A DNA stretch of 64,000 nt from an uncultured Agromyces sp. (GCA_913053875.1 CAJXGN010000010.1:1-64000); one strand, 5' to 3'; positions 51,290 to 60,231 are shown, counted from the first letter of the stretch. Made by a program: numbers and translations. Notes: generated by a model from the letters alone, not told the origin.

Positions 51290-54105
51290 CCGGCCAGCCC
51301 CCGTTCGCGGTTGAGTGCGTCGAACGCGGCCACGACGGCGTCGACCTGGTCGGGGGTCGTGCGCATGCGGATCGCCTCGCCGAGTTCGCGACCCGGCACC
51401 CAGCTGACGCTGCGCAGCAGCGAGCCGGAGCTGCCCGGCTCGTCGCCGTCGAGTGCGGCGGCGAGCGTCGCGTACGCCTCGGGGTCGTCGACGATGGCGG
51501 CGAGCGGACTGTCGAGCGACACCGCCTCGGGCGCCTCGGCCGACGCCGGGGCGGCCGGCACGCGCCAGGAGTGCACGCCCGAGCCCACCTCGAGGTCGTC
51601 GTCGGCGCCGGGCAGCCGAACGGTCGCCGTGGTGTTCGGCGGCACCGTGGCATCCACCGCGATCTCGTCGCCGTCGCGCCGCCAGACCACGCGCGCGAGG
51701 CCGTACGGGGTGCGATGCTCGGCCGACGCGTGGTCGAAGCCGTCGAGCGGGGTGGGTGCGATGCGCAGCTCGCGGTACCCGTCGGCCGCGGGCGCGAGGC
51801 CGGCGAGCACGCGATGCATCCAGTCCGCGATCGCGCCGAGCGCGTAGTGGTTGAACGAGGTCATCTCGCCGGGGTTGATCGAGCCGTCGGGCAGCATCGA
51901 GTCCCAGCGCTCCCAGATCGTGGTCGCGCCCATCGTCACCGGGTAGAGCCACGACGGGTTGCCGGTGGCGGTGAGGAGCCGCCGAGCGGTGTCGACGTGG
52001 CCGGTGCGGGTGAGCGCATCGGCGATGATCGGCGTGCCGACGAAGCCGGTGCCGATGTGGTACCCGCCACGTCGGGAGAGCTCGGCGAGGCGGGCGCCGA
52101 GCGCGGGGCGCTGCGAGGGGTGCGCGATGCCGAACTCGATCGCCACCGCGTAGCCGGTCTGCGCGTCGGAGACCATGCGCCCCGAGGGCGTGACGTACTC
52201 GGCGACAAACGCCTCGCGCACCTGTTCGCGCAGCCGCCCGAACCGTTCGGCGTCGGCGGAGTGGCCGAGCCGCTCGGCCGCCCGCGCGACGAGGTCGACC
52301 GACTTGTACAGGTACGCGCTCGCGACGATGTCGGTGTCGGTCTTCGCCTTGAACGGGTTCTCCGGCGGGGCATCCGGGTCGAGCCAGTCGCCGAACTGGA
52401 ACCGCCCCTCCCACAGGCGCCGCTCGCCCGCGACGGCGAGGATCGCCTCGGTCCAGGCGACCATGCTCGGGTACTGGCGCGCGAGCACCTGCTCGTCGCC
52501 GAACCGCTCGGCGAGCACCCACGGCACGACGGTCGCGGCGTCGCCCCAGGCCGCGGCGGGGGGCGGGTCGTCGTCGAGCACGTTCGGCACGACGAACGGC
52601 ACGACCCCGTCGACCTGCTCGATCTCGAGGTCGACCAGCCACGAGTCGAGGAACCCGCGCACGTCGTAGAGGAAGCTCGCGGTGGGCGCGAAGACCTGGA
52701 TGTCGCCCGTCCAGCCGAGGCGCTCGTCGCGCTGCGGGCAGTCGGTCGGCACGTACAGGAAGTTGCCGCGCAGGCCCCACACCACGTTCTCGTGCAGCTG
52801 CCGCACGAGCTCGTGCGAGGTGTCGAACCAGCCCGTGCGCTCCATGTCGCTGTGGAGCACGACCGCGGTCACGTCGGCCGGGTCGAACTCGCCCGGCCAG
52901 CCCGAGACCTCGGCGTAGCGGAAGCCGTGGAAGGTGAACTCGGGCTCCCAGGTCTCGCCGTCGTAGCGACCCGCGAGCGTGTAGTGGTCGGTCGCCTCGG
53001 CCGCGCGCAGCGGGCGCACGCCCAGTTCGCCGTGCTCGAGCACCTCGGCGTGCCGCAGCGTCACGGTGTCGCCCGCCGCGCCGCGCACGGTGATGCGCAG
53101 GCGCCCGACGAGGTTCTGCCCGAAGTCGAGCACGGTCTCGCCCGACGGCGTGGTGATGACGTCGGCGACCGGCAGCTCCTCGATGCGCCGCACGAACGGC
53201 GAGGTGCGGGCCTCGGGCACGACGAGGTCGGGGCCGGCGACGGCGGGCGCCCAGGCGGACGCATCGAAGCCGGGCTCCGACCAGCCCGGCAGCTCGCGGC
53301 GCGCGTCGTACGACTCGCCCGCGTAGATGCCGCTCGCGATCACGGGCGACGGATGCGAGTGCCAGGCGTCGGGCGCGGTGCGCACGCGCAGCTCGGTGCC
53401 GTCGTCGAACGCGACCACGAGCAGCGCCGCGAACGCGGGCTGGTCGCCGTAGATCGTGCGCGCGTGCTCGCGGAACCCGTACCGCTCGGTGGCCCACGCG
53501 CCGGCGATCCGCACGCCGATCGCGTTGTCGCCGTCGCGCAGCAGCCCCGTGACATCCGTCGTCTCGTGGATCAGTCGCTCGCGGTACGGGGTCCAACCGG
53601 GCTTCAGCACCTGGTCGTCGACGTCGTCGCCGTTGATCGCGACCTGGTACGCGCCGAGCGCGGTGGCGTAGAGGGTCGCGGATGCCACGGGGCGGTCGAG
53701 CGCGAACTCGGTGCGCAGCAGCGCGGGCTGCGCGTGGGCCTCCGGGTTCGCGTGGGCGATCGACGCGGCGTCCCACTCCCCCTCGGCGAGGAACCCGGCA
53801 CGGATCTCGCGGGGCTCGCTCCACGGGCCGGTGACGCCGTCCGCGCCGGTGGTGCGCACGCGCAGCCGCGCCCGCTCGCGCGGGGCGAGCGGGGCGAACG
53901 GCCAGTCCACGCCGACCGAGTCGCGGCCGGCGACGGTCGCGGTCTCGATGCCGCCGCCTCGGTGGAGCTCCAGGTCGGCGGACGCCTGCAGCCAGCCGGG
54001 GGTGTCCGTCTCGGTCGCCCAGCCCAGGCGCGGCCGCGGGAACGCGACGACATCGCTGCCACGCGGAGCCCCTGCATCGACTCGGACGGTTCGGGGGTCG
54101 CTCAT
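51286..54105 (-). CDS. GH78 alpha-L-rhamnosidase (second copy)
   Basis: A 939-residue family 78 enzyme, paralogous to the copy at 40.6-43.3 kb: ATLYATALGAYQVAINGDDVD, LKPGWTPYRERLIHETTDVT, VLDFGQNLVGRLRITV, EPEFTFHGFRYAEVSGWPGE, NFLYVPTDCPQRDERLGWTGDIQVF with the general acid, FIGTPIIADAL-like FVGTPIIADALTRTG and IWERWDSMLPDGS. About 50 extra residues follow the usual C-terminal beta domain. No signal peptide. The ATG at 54105 has GGAAGGA upstream; the longer frame would run through the operators. First gene of the esterase-LacI operon, divergent from the ABC importer. Confidence 0.93.
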   Translation of the reverse strand: MSDPRTVRVDAGAPRGSDVVAFPRPRLGWATETDTPGWLQASADLELHRGGGIETATVAGRDSVGVDWPFAPLAPRERARLRVRTTGADGVTGPWSEPREIRAGFLAEGEWDAASIAHANPEAHAQPALLRTEFALDRPVASATLYATALGAYQVAINGDDVDDQVLKPGWTPYRERLIHETTDVTGLLRDGDNAIGVRIAGAWATERYGFREHARTIYGDQPAFAALLVVAFDDGTELRVRTAPDAWHSHPSPVIASGIYAGESYDARRELPGWSEPGFDASAWAPAVAGPDLVVPEARTSPFVRRIEELPVADVITTPSGETVLDFGQNLVGRLRITVRGAAGDTVTLRHAEVLEHGELGVRPLRAAEATDHYTLAGRYDGETWEPEFTFHGFRYAEVSGWPGEFDPADVTAVVLHSDMERTGWFDTSHELVRQLHENVVWGLRGNFLYVPTDCPQRDERLGWTGDIQVFAPTASFLYDVRGFLDSWLVDLEIEQVDGVVPFVVPNVLDDDPPPAAAWGDAATVVPWVLAERFGDEQVLARQYPSMVAWTEAILAVAGERRLWEGRFQFGDWLDPDAPPENPFKAKTDTDIVASAYLYKSVDLVARAAERLGHSADAERFGRLREQVREAFVAEYVTPSGRMVSDAQTGYAVAIEFGIAHPSQRPALGARLAELSRRGGYHIGTGFVGTPIIADALTRTGHVDTARRLLTATGNPSWLYPVTMGATTIWERWDSMLPDGSINPGEMTSFNHYALGAIADWMHRVLAGLAPAADGYRELRIAPTPLDGFDHASAEHRTPYGLARVVWRRDGDEIAVDATVPPNTTATVRLPGADDDLEVGSGVHSWRVPAAPASAEAPEAVSLDSPLAAIVDDPEAYATLAAALDGDEPGSSGSLLRSVSWVPGRELGEAIRMRTTPDQVDAVVAAFDALNRERGLAG

Positions 54106-54149
54106 CGTGATCCTTCCGCTCCGAGCATCTTCGCTCGGGCACTTGTCAT

Positions 54150-54165
54150 CGTGAATCGATTCACG
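54150..54165 (-). promoter_or_regulatory. LacI operator, perfect palindrome, before the second GH78 gene
   Basis: CGTGAATCGATTCACG is a perfect 16-bp palindrome 45 bp before the GH78 ATG. It is the best copy of the TGAA-N4-TTCA family in this arm. Confidence 0.75.
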
Positions 54166-54220
54166 CATCATGTCAACCAGTTCGCACGACGAGGTGCGGA
54201 CCGTTCGGTCGAAATCCGAA

Positions 54221-54232
54221 TGAAACGAATCA
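54221..54232. promoter_or_regulatory. weak LacI operator-like site
   Basis: TGAAACGAATCA, with one arm degenerate, in the divergent region between the GH78 and binding-protein genes. It may be an auxiliary site. Confidence 0.35.
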
Positions 54233-54262
54233 ATGCGTTGCACGATCGTTACCGAGAAACAT

Positions 54263-54309
54263 TTGACGAGCGACGCTCAACGGGCATACAGTCCAACTGA
54301 ACCGTTTCA
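54263..54309 (+). promoter_or_regulatory. promoter and LacI operator of the rhamnose importer operon
   Basis: TTGACG (54263-54268), 18 bp, TACAGT (54287-54292), then the operator TGAACCGTTTCA (54298-54309) at about +1 to +12. A repressor there would block initiation. Thirty-five bases further AAGGAGG precedes the binding-protein ATG. Confidence 0.65.
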
Positions 54310-54367
54310 AAGCAGAGGCGGGGCAGCACGCACCGAGGCTGTCCGCTCTCTTTACAAGGAGGTAAAG

Positions 54368-55690
54368 ATGCAGATCACACGCAACCGGCGCACCCGCGCC
54401 GTGGCGGTGGCGGGAGCAGCCCTGCTGGCGCTTCCCCTGGCCGCATGTTCCGCCGACGGCGGAGACGACTCGAACGGCGACGAGGCGATCGAGCTCTCGT
54501 TCCTCATCGACAACGGCGAGCAGACCGTCTCGATGGTCGAGGCGCTCACCGCGGCGTACACCGAGGCGAACCCGAACATCACGTTCGACATCGAGCAGCG
54601 CCCGGGTGGTGGCGAGGGCGACAACATCGTCAAGACCCGCCTCGCGACCGGCGAGATGAACGACCTGTTCCTGTACAACTCGGGTTCGCTCTTCCAGGCG
54701 CTCGGGCCGGACCAGACGCTCACCAACCTCGACGACCAGCCCTGGGTCGCCGACCTCACCGACGACTTCCGCACCGTCGTCTCGACCGACAACGGCGTGT
54801 ACGGCACGCCGGTCGGCACGTCGATGGCCGGCGCCGTCCTCTACAACATCCCGGTCTACGAGGACCTCGGCCTCGAGGTCCCCGAGGACTGGGACGCGTT
54901 CATGGAGAACAACGAGGCCATCAAGGCCGCCGGCGACGTCGCCCCGATCGCGCAGACCTACGGCGACACCTGGACGAGCCAGCTCTTCGTGCTGGGCGAC
55001 TTCGGCAACGTCGACACGCAGGACCCGGACTGGGCCGAGGAGTACACGGCGGGCAACGCCAAGTACGTCGACCAGCCGGCGCTGCAGGGCTTCCTCAACC
55101 AGCAGGACGCGTACGAGGCGGACATCTTCAACGAGGACTACGCCTCGGCGCTCTACGACGACGGCGTGCGCATGGTCGCGACCGGTGAGGCCGCGCACTA
55201 CCCGATGCTGAGCTTCGCGGTCGGCGTGCTGCAGAACTCGTACCCCGACAACCTGAACGACGTGGGCGTCTTCGCGCTGCCGGCGCAGGATGCCGCGGAC
55301 ACGACGCTCACCATGTGGCAGCCGGCCGGGATCTACGTGCCGAACACCACAGAGGGCGCGACGCTCGACGCCGTGAAGGACTTCATGGCCTTCACCGTCA
55401 CCGCCGAGGGCTGCGAGATCCAGGTCACCGCGGGTGGCGCCAACGGCCCGTTCTCGATGACCAACTGCACGCTGCCCGACGACGTGCCCCAGCTGGTGAA
55501 GGACATGCAGCCCTACTTCGACGAGGGCCGCACCGCTCCGGCGCTCGAGTTCCTCTCCCCCATCAAGGGACCGGCCCTCGAGCAGATCACGGTCGAGGTC
55601 GGCTCGGGCATCCGCTCGGCCGAGGACGGCGCCGCGCTCTACGACGAGGACGTGGAGAAGCAGGCCGCCCAGCTCGGACTCGACTGGTAG
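54368..55690 (+). CDS. ABC sugar-binding lipoprotein (rhamnose/rhamnoside type)
   Basis: A 440-residue family 1 solute-binding protein. The signal peptide ends LLALPLAAC with the lipidated Cys at residue 27. Mature sequence starts with IELSFLIDNGEQTVSMVEALTAAY and includes YTEANPNITFDIEQRP and MWQPAGIYVPNTTE. The ribosome-binding site AAGGAGG is near-perfect, suggesting high expression. The gene heads the importer of the rhamnose arm under the TGAACCGTTTCA operator. Ligand (rhamnose, or oligosaccharides released from rhamnosides) is inferred from context. Confidence 0.87.
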   Translation: MQITRNRRTRAVAVAGAALLALPLAACSADGGDDSNGDEAIELSFLIDNGEQTVSMVEALTAAYTEANPNITFDIEQRPGGGEGDNIVKTRLATGEMNDLFLYNSGSLFQALGPDQTLTNLDDQPWVADLTDDFRTVVSTDNGVYGTPVGTSMAGAVLYNIPVYEDLGLEVPEDWDAFMENNEAIKAAGDVAPIAQTYGDTWTSQLFVLGDFGNVDTQDPDWAEEYTAGNAKYVDQPALQGFLNQQDAYEADIFNEDYASALYDDGVRMVATGEAAHYPMLSFAVGVLQNSYPDNLNDVGVFALPAQDAADTTLTMWQPAGIYVPNTTEGATLDAVKDFMAFTVTAEGCEIQVTAGGANGPFSMTNCTLPDDVPQLVKDMQPYFDEGRTAPALEFLSPIKGPALEQITVEVGSGIRSAEDGAALYDEDVEKQAAQLGLDW

Positions 55691-55723
55691 GCGCGCCCGA
55701 CGCGTAACGTGTCATCCAACGAC

Positions 55724-55763
55724 AGCGAGGGGCCGGCGGCCACCCGGCCGCCGGCCCCTCGCT
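55724..55763 (+). terminator. 18-bp hairpin between binding-protein and permease genes
   Basis: A GC-rich stem of 18 pairs with a 4-nt loop ACCC, 33 bp after the binding-protein stop and 31 bp before the permease ATG. It parallels the hairpin at the same place in the cellobiose operon. Confidence 0.6.
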
Positions 55764-55794
55764 CGTCGGCGGAACACTGATCAATGGAGATTCG

Positions 55795-56727
55795 ATGACC
55801 GCGACAGCGACGCCCCCGACGGCGAAGTCCACCACACCCCCTCGCCCCGAGGGCAAGCAGAAGCGACGGCCGGCGAAGAGCCCGTACCCGCTCTGGTTCT
55901 ACATCCCGGCCGGCATCCTCTTCACAGTGCTGTTCCTGGTCCCGACGATCTCGTCGTTCTACTTCAGCCTCACCCGGTGGTCGATCTTCGACGTCGAGTT
56001 CATCGGGTTCGAGAACTACGTGCAGTTCTTCCGCGAGCCGGCGCTCGTGCAGGGCTTCATCAACACCTTCATCTTCGGCTTCATGACCTCCGGCCTGAAG
56101 GTCATCCTGGGCCTCCTGCTCGGCGTGCTGCTCACCTCGAGCGTGATCGGCCGCGGGTACCTGCGCTCGGTCGTCTTCTTCCCCGTGCTGGTCTCGGTGA
56201 TCGGCGTCGGCTTCACGTTCCGCGCCCTGATGGATCCGTTCGACGGCGCGATCAACACCGCGCTGGGCTGGTTCGGCATCGACGGCCCGGGCTGGCTCAC
56301 CGACCCCGCGTGGGCGCTCTACTCGGTGGCCCTCGTCGACGTCTGGCGCGGCGTCGGCCTCGCGACCCTCATCTACATCGCCGGCATCGTCGGCATCCCG
56401 CAGGAGTACTACGAGGCGGCCCGCGTCGACGGCGCCAGCGCCTGGCGCAGCTTCTGGCACATCACGCTGCCGCTCTCCTGGCCGGCGACGAGCACCGTCG
56501 TGCTGCTCTCGCTCATCGGCGGCCTCCGCTCGTTCGACCTCATCTGGGCGATGACCAGGGGCGGGCCGGGCTTCACGAGCGACGTGATCGCATCCGTCAT
56601 CTACAAGCAGTACCAAGCCGGCTTCTACGGCCTCTCGACCGCGGGCAACGTGATCCTGTTCCTGGTCGTGACCGCCATCGTCGTGCCGCTCAGTATGTGG
56701 CTCCGGAAGAGGGAGGTCGAGCAGTGA
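55795..56727 (+). CDS. ABC sugar transporter permease, MalF type (rhamnose arm)
   Basis: A 310-residue permease: WFYIPAGILFTVLFLVPTISSFYFSL, five more membrane segments, and the ATPase-docking loop EAARVDGASAWRSFWHITLPLSWP, followed by IWAMTRGGPGFTSDVIASVIYKQY, which is typical of MalF-like proteins. The stop overlaps the next permease's GTG (GTGA). As in the cellobiose operon no ATPase gene is present. Confidence 0.9.
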   Translation: MTATATPPTAKSTTPPRPEGKQKRRPAKSPYPLWFYIPAGILFTVLFLVPTISSFYFSLTRWSIFDVEFIGFENYVQFFREPALVQGFINTFIFGFMTSGLKVILGLLLGVLLTSSVIGRGYLRSVVFFPVLVSVIGVGFTFRALMDPFDGAINTALGWFGIDGPGWLTDPAWALYSVALVDVWRGVGLATLIYIAGIVGIPQEYYEAARVDGASAWRSFWHITLPLSWPATSTVVLLSLIGGLRSFDLIWAMTRGGPGFTSDVIASVIYKQYQAGFYGLSTAGNVILFLVVTAIVVPLSMWLRKREVEQ

Positions 56728-57629
56728 CCGAGACGCGCGTCGTCACGACCCAGGTCGCCGACGGACAGAAGCCGCTCAAGATCCGGAAGCGCCGCAAGCT
56801 CACCTGGAAGGCCAAGCTGCAGCGCTACGGCATGGGATCGATCGCGATCCTCGCCTCGATCATCGTCTTCCTGCTGCCGTTCCTGTTCATCCTCTTCACT
56901 GCGGGCAAGGACCGCCAGGAGGCGTCGCTGTTCGCCTTCACCCCGCCGAGCCAGTGGATGCTCTGGGAGAACTTCATCGCGGTGCTCGAGACGCGCAACT
57001 ACATGGTGGTGACGGCGTTCTGGAACTCGATCGTGCTGACCGTGGTCGCCGTCTCGATCATGGTCATCCTCGGGTCGATGGTCGGCTACGTGCTGCAGCG
57101 CCGGAAGTCGCGCTGGAACCCGCTCGTCATGCTGTTCGTGCTCGCCGGCCTCATCATCCCGCCGGCGGTCGTGCCGACGGTCTGGGTCATGCAGTCGCTC
57201 GAGCTGTACGGCACGCTGATCGGCCTGATCCTGATCGAGGTCACCTTCGGACTCGCGTTCACGGTGCTGCTGATCCGGGCGTTCGTCGCCGCGATCCCGA
57301 AGGAGCTCGACGAGGCGGCGATCATCGACGGCGCGGGCTCGATGCGCCTGTTCTTCACCGTCATCTTCCCGCTGCTGCGCGGCGTGATCGTGACCGTGAT
57401 CGTGGTGCAGGCCGTCACCGTGTTCAACACGTTCGTGAACGCCCTCTACTTCCTGCCCGGCGAGCCGACCGTGCAGCTGACGCTGTACAACTTCCTCTCG
57501 CAGTCGGGCAACCAGTGGAACCTGCTGTTCATGAACATCCTGATCATCACGATCCCGCCGCTGATCCTCTACATCTTCTTCAACCGGCAGATCGTGGCGG
57601 GCATGACGAGCGGCGCCGTCAAGGGGTGA
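56724..57629 (+). CDS. ABC sugar transporter permease, MalG type (rhamnose arm)
   Basis: A 301-residue partner permease with a basic N-terminus (LKIRKRRKLTWKAKL), six membrane segments and the docking loop DEAAIIDGAGSMRLFFTVIFPLLRG, ending NRQIVAGMTSGAVKG. GTG 56724 overlaps the preceding stop, and GGGAGG lies 8 nt upstream. It completes the importer with the lipoprotein and MalF-type permease. Confidence 0.92.
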   Translation: MTETRVVTTQVADGQKPLKIRKRRKLTWKAKLQRYGMGSIAILASIIVFLLPFLFILFTAGKDRQEASLFAFTPPSQWMLWENFIAVLETRNYMVVTAFWNSIVLTVVAVSIMVILGSMVGYVLQRRKSRWNPLVMLFVLAGLIIPPAVVPTVWVMQSLELYGTLIGLILIEVTFGLAFTVLLIRAFVAAIPKELDEAAIIDGAGSMRLFFTVIFPLLRGVIVTVIVVQAVTVFNTFVNALYFLPGEPTVQLTLYNFLSQSGNQWNLLFMNILIITIPPLILYIFFNRQIVAGMTSGAVKG

Positions 57630-57641
57630 TGCGCCGATGGC

Positions 57642-58424
57642 TCAGGCGTACTCCGCGGGGAGCGTGCCCCGGAGCCATGCCAGCTCGTTGTCGCGGATGA
57701 ACGTCGAGAGCGTGGACTCGGCCGGCAGCACGTCGCCGGTCCACGCCTCGACGGCCGCGACCAGGCGGGCGGATGCCTCCGGCGCGCCGCTCCCGACCGC
57801 CTCGTGCCACGCGGCGGCCACGTCGCCGGGCACCGGCAGGTCGGCCATCGCGGCCGTCACGTACTTGGGCCCGCGCAGGAACCGTCGCGCCTTCGCGAGG
57901 GCGAGCCGCCCGACGGCGAGCGTCAGGTGGGTCGCCGCGTGCACCCTGAGGAAGTCGTCGCCGAAGGCGACGGCCTGGTCGAGGAAGTAGCCGCCGTGGA
58001 TGCGCACCTGAGCGAGATGGGAGGCCACGCGCCGGTCCCATTCGCCCTCGTCGAGCCGTGTGACCGCCTCGATCGCGCGACCGAGCCCGGGGTCGCGCGA
58101 CCAGGCCACGCGCGCACCCTCGAACGACGCCCGGGTCGGGTCGTCACCGCGACGGGCGGCTTCGGCGAGGTACCACCGGCAGGTGAGCTTCACGTCGACG
58201 TACCCGCCCGGATAGTCGGCACCCTGGCGCTCGACCCACGCGACGCGGTTGTCGGCGAGCGCGCGGCGGAAGTGGTCGTCGGGCACGACGAGGTAGACGT
58301 CCACGTCGGAGTCCTCGCGCTCGGTGCCCCGCGCGACCGAGCCGACGACGATCACGCCGGTGGCGTCGCCCGCCGCGCGCTGCTCGGCGACGAAGGCGGC
58401 GAGCGCCCGTTCCTGGTGTTCCAT
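57642..58424 (-). CDS. nucleotidyltransferase-domain protein
   Basis: A 260-residue protein with an N-terminal minimal nucleotidyltransferase fold: GVIVVGSVARGTEREDSDVDVYLVV carries the GSxxxGT and DxD metal-binding pattern, with a third acid possible in YVDVKLTCRW. The C-terminal ~150 residues are helical (FLRVHAATHLTLAVGRLALAKARRFL). It may transfer a nucleotide to a small molecule, as aminoglycoside nucleotidyltransferases do, but no substrate is evident. It lies on the opposite strand in the middle of the rhamnose genes, 12 bp from the permease stop, and does not obviously belong to that pathway. Confidence 0.72.
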   Translation of the reverse strand: MEHQERALAAFVAEQRAAGDATGVIVVGSVARGTEREDSDVDVYLVVPDDHFRRALADNRVAWVERQGADYPGGYVDVKLTCRWYLAEAARRGDDPTRASFEGARVAWSRDPGLGRAIEAVTRLDEGEWDRRVASHLAQVRIHGGYFLDQAVAFGDDFLRVHAATHLTLAVGRLALAKARRFLRGPKYVTAAMADLPVPGDVAAAWHEAVGSGAPEASARLVAAVEAWTGDVLPAESTLSTFIRDNELAWLRGTLPAEYA

Positions 58425-58476
58425 GCTGGGCGCTCCTCCGCGTCGAGTGACTCCGGGTCGAGCCTAGCCGCGGGAG

Positions 58477-58518
58477 TTGCGGACGACACGCCGGGGACGC
58501 TATCGTTGAAACGATTCA
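58477..58518 (+). promoter_or_regulatory. promoter and LacI operator of the rhaM-rhaI operon
   Basis: TTGCGG (58477-58482), 18 bp, TATCGT (58501-58506), immediately followed by TGAAACGATTCA (58507-58518). The layout copies that of the importer promoter, with the operator at the transcription start. Confidence 0.65.
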
Positions 58519-58546
58519 CCACCGACCACCCGAACGGAGCTCGACG

Positions 58547-58936
58547 ATGAGCAGCAGCACCCCGGCGCCGCGGCGCGTGTGCTTCCAGCTGCAGGTGCAC
58601 CCCGATCGCCTCGAGGAGTACACCCGCCGGCACGCGGCCGTCTGGCCCGAGATGCTCCAGGCGATCGCCGACGCCGGCCGCCGCAACTACTCCCTCTTCC
58701 TGCGCCCCGACGGGCTGCTCATCGGCTACTACGAGACCGATGACGACGAGGCCGCGCAGCGCGCGCTGGCCGCCGACCCGCGCACCGCGGCGTGGGAGGC
58801 GGAGATGGCCCCGTTCTTCGTCGCCCTCGACGGCGCGCGTCCCGACCAGGGCGCCCCCCAGCTGACCGAGGTCTTCCACCTGGAGGACCAACTCGCCGCG
58901 CTCGACGCCGAGCCCGGCCCGACCCCGCCGGACTGA
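58547..58936 (+). CDS. rhaM: L-rhamnose mutarotase
   Basis: A 129-residue RhaM that interconverts alpha- and beta-L-rhamnose before isomerisation. Features are VCFQLQVHPDRLEEYTRRHAAVWPEMLQAIADAG with the catalytic His of RRHAAVWPEM, RNYSLFLRPDGLLIGYYET and WEAEMAPFFVALDG. It heads the rhaI-hydrolase-aldolase-rhaB operon behind a LacI operator and is 29 bp from rhaI. Length is slightly above the usual ~105 because of short unconserved ends. Confidence 0.93.
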   Translation: MSSSTPAPRRVCFQLQVHPDRLEEYTRRHAAVWPEMLQAIADAGRRNYSLFLRPDGLLIGYYETDDDEAAQRALAADPRTAAWEAEMAPFFVALDGARPDQGAPQLTEVFHLEDQLAALDAEPGPTPPD

Positions 58937-58965
58937 ACCGGCACCGACACAGAAAGCGACGACCA

Positions 58966-60132
58966 GTGAGCATCCTGACGCCAGACATCCAGGCCGAACT
59001 CGCCAAGCAGGCCATCGAGCTGCCCAGCTGGGCCTTCGGCAACTCGGGCACCCGCTTCAAGGTGTTCGGCACGCCCGGCACCCCACGCGACCCCTACGAG
59101 AAGATCGCCGACGCCGCGCAGGTCAATAAGTACACCGCGCTCTCCCCGTCGGTGGCCCTGCACATCCCGTGGGACAAGGTCGACTCCTACGACGACCTCC
59201 GGAAGTACGCGGAGGACCTCGGCGTCTCGCTCGGCACCATCAACTCGAACACGTTCCAGGACGACGACTACAAGTTCGGCGCCCTGACCCACGAGGACGC
59301 GGGCATCCGCCAGAAGGCGATCGACCACCACCTCGAGTGCATCGACATCATGGACCAGACCGGGTCGCGCGACCTCAAGATCTGGCTCGCCGAGGGCTCG
59401 AACTACCCGGGCCAGACCGACATGCGCGGCCGTCAGGACCGCCTGAACGACTCGCTCCGCACCATCTACGAGCGCATCGGCGACGAGCAGCGCCTCGTGC
59501 TCGAGTACAAGTTCTTCGAGCCGTCGTTCTACCACACCGATGTCCCCGACTGGGGTACGAGCTACGCCCAGGTCGCCTCGCTCGGCGACAAGGCGATGGT
59601 CTGCCTCGACACCGGCCACCACGCGCCCGGCACGAACATCGAGTTCATCGTCATGCAGCTGCTGCGCCTCGGCAAGCTCGGCTCGTTCGACTTCAACTCG
59701 CGCTTCTACGCCGACGACGACCTGATCGTCGGCGCCGCCGACCCGTTCCAGCTGTTCCGCATCATCGTCGAGGTCATCCGCGGCGGCGGCTACGGCGACC
59801 CCGACGTGGCGTTCATGCTCGACCAGTGCCACAACGTCGAGGACAAGGTCCCCGGCCAGATCCGCTCGGTGCTGAACGTGCAGGAGATGACCGCGCGCGC
59901 GCTGCTCATCGACCACGACGCGCTGCGTGCCGCGCAGGTCGCGGGCGACGTGCTCGCCGCGAACGCCATCTTCATGGACGCGTTCTACACCGACGTGCGC
60001 CCCGCCCTCGCCGAGTGGCGCGAGAGCCGTGGCCTTCCCGCCGACCCGATGGCGGCGTTCGCCGAGTCGGGCTACCTCGCGAAGATCGCCGAGGAGCGCG
60101 TCGGCGGCGTGCAGGCCGGCTGGGGCGCCTGA
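58966..60132 (+). CDS. rhaI: L-rhamnose isomerase
   Basis: A 388-residue RhaI-type L-rhamnose isomerase, the class shared with Pseudomonas stutzeri and unlike the E. coli RhaA. It converts L-rhamnose to L-rhamnulose with divalent metal. Recognisable stretches are IELPSWAFGNSGTRFKVFGTPGTPRDPYEKI, GTINSNTFQDDDYKFGAL, LEYKFFEPSFYHTDVPDWGTSY, CLDTGHHAPGTNIEFIV and DFNSRFYADDDLIVGAADPFQLF. The GTG start (MSILTPDIQAEL) has a weak AGAAAG upstream. Confidence 0.94.
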   Translation: MSILTPDIQAELAKQAIELPSWAFGNSGTRFKVFGTPGTPRDPYEKIADAAQVNKYTALSPSVALHIPWDKVDSYDDLRKYAEDLGVSLGTINSNTFQDDDYKFGALTHEDAGIRQKAIDHHLECIDIMDQTGSRDLKIWLAEGSNYPGQTDMRGRQDRLNDSLRTIYERIGDEQRLVLEYKFFEPSFYHTDVPDWGTSYAQVASLGDKAMVCLDTGHHAPGTNIEFIVMQLLRLGKLGSFDFNSRFYADDDLIVGAADPFQLFRIIVEVIRGGGYGDPDVAFMLDQCHNVEDKVPGQIRSVLNVQEMTARALLIDHDALRAAQVAGDVLAANAIFMDAFYTDVRPALAEWRESRGLPADPMAAFAESGYLAKIAEERVGGVQAGWGA

Positions 60133-60231
60133 CATGACGCTCGCCGTCCGCGCCGGTGCGCGAACCGTGGTCTCCCGGGGGGACGACCACGACTCGCGCA
60201 CCATCGGCGCGCGCGGCGAGCGCACCCGACT

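Noticed and set aside
50183..54142. One 1319-codon protein joining GH78 and esterase
   Set aside because: The upstream part of that frame is a shadow of the GH78 gene, which runs in another frame; the esterase starts at the GTG at 51289 overlapping the GH78 stop.
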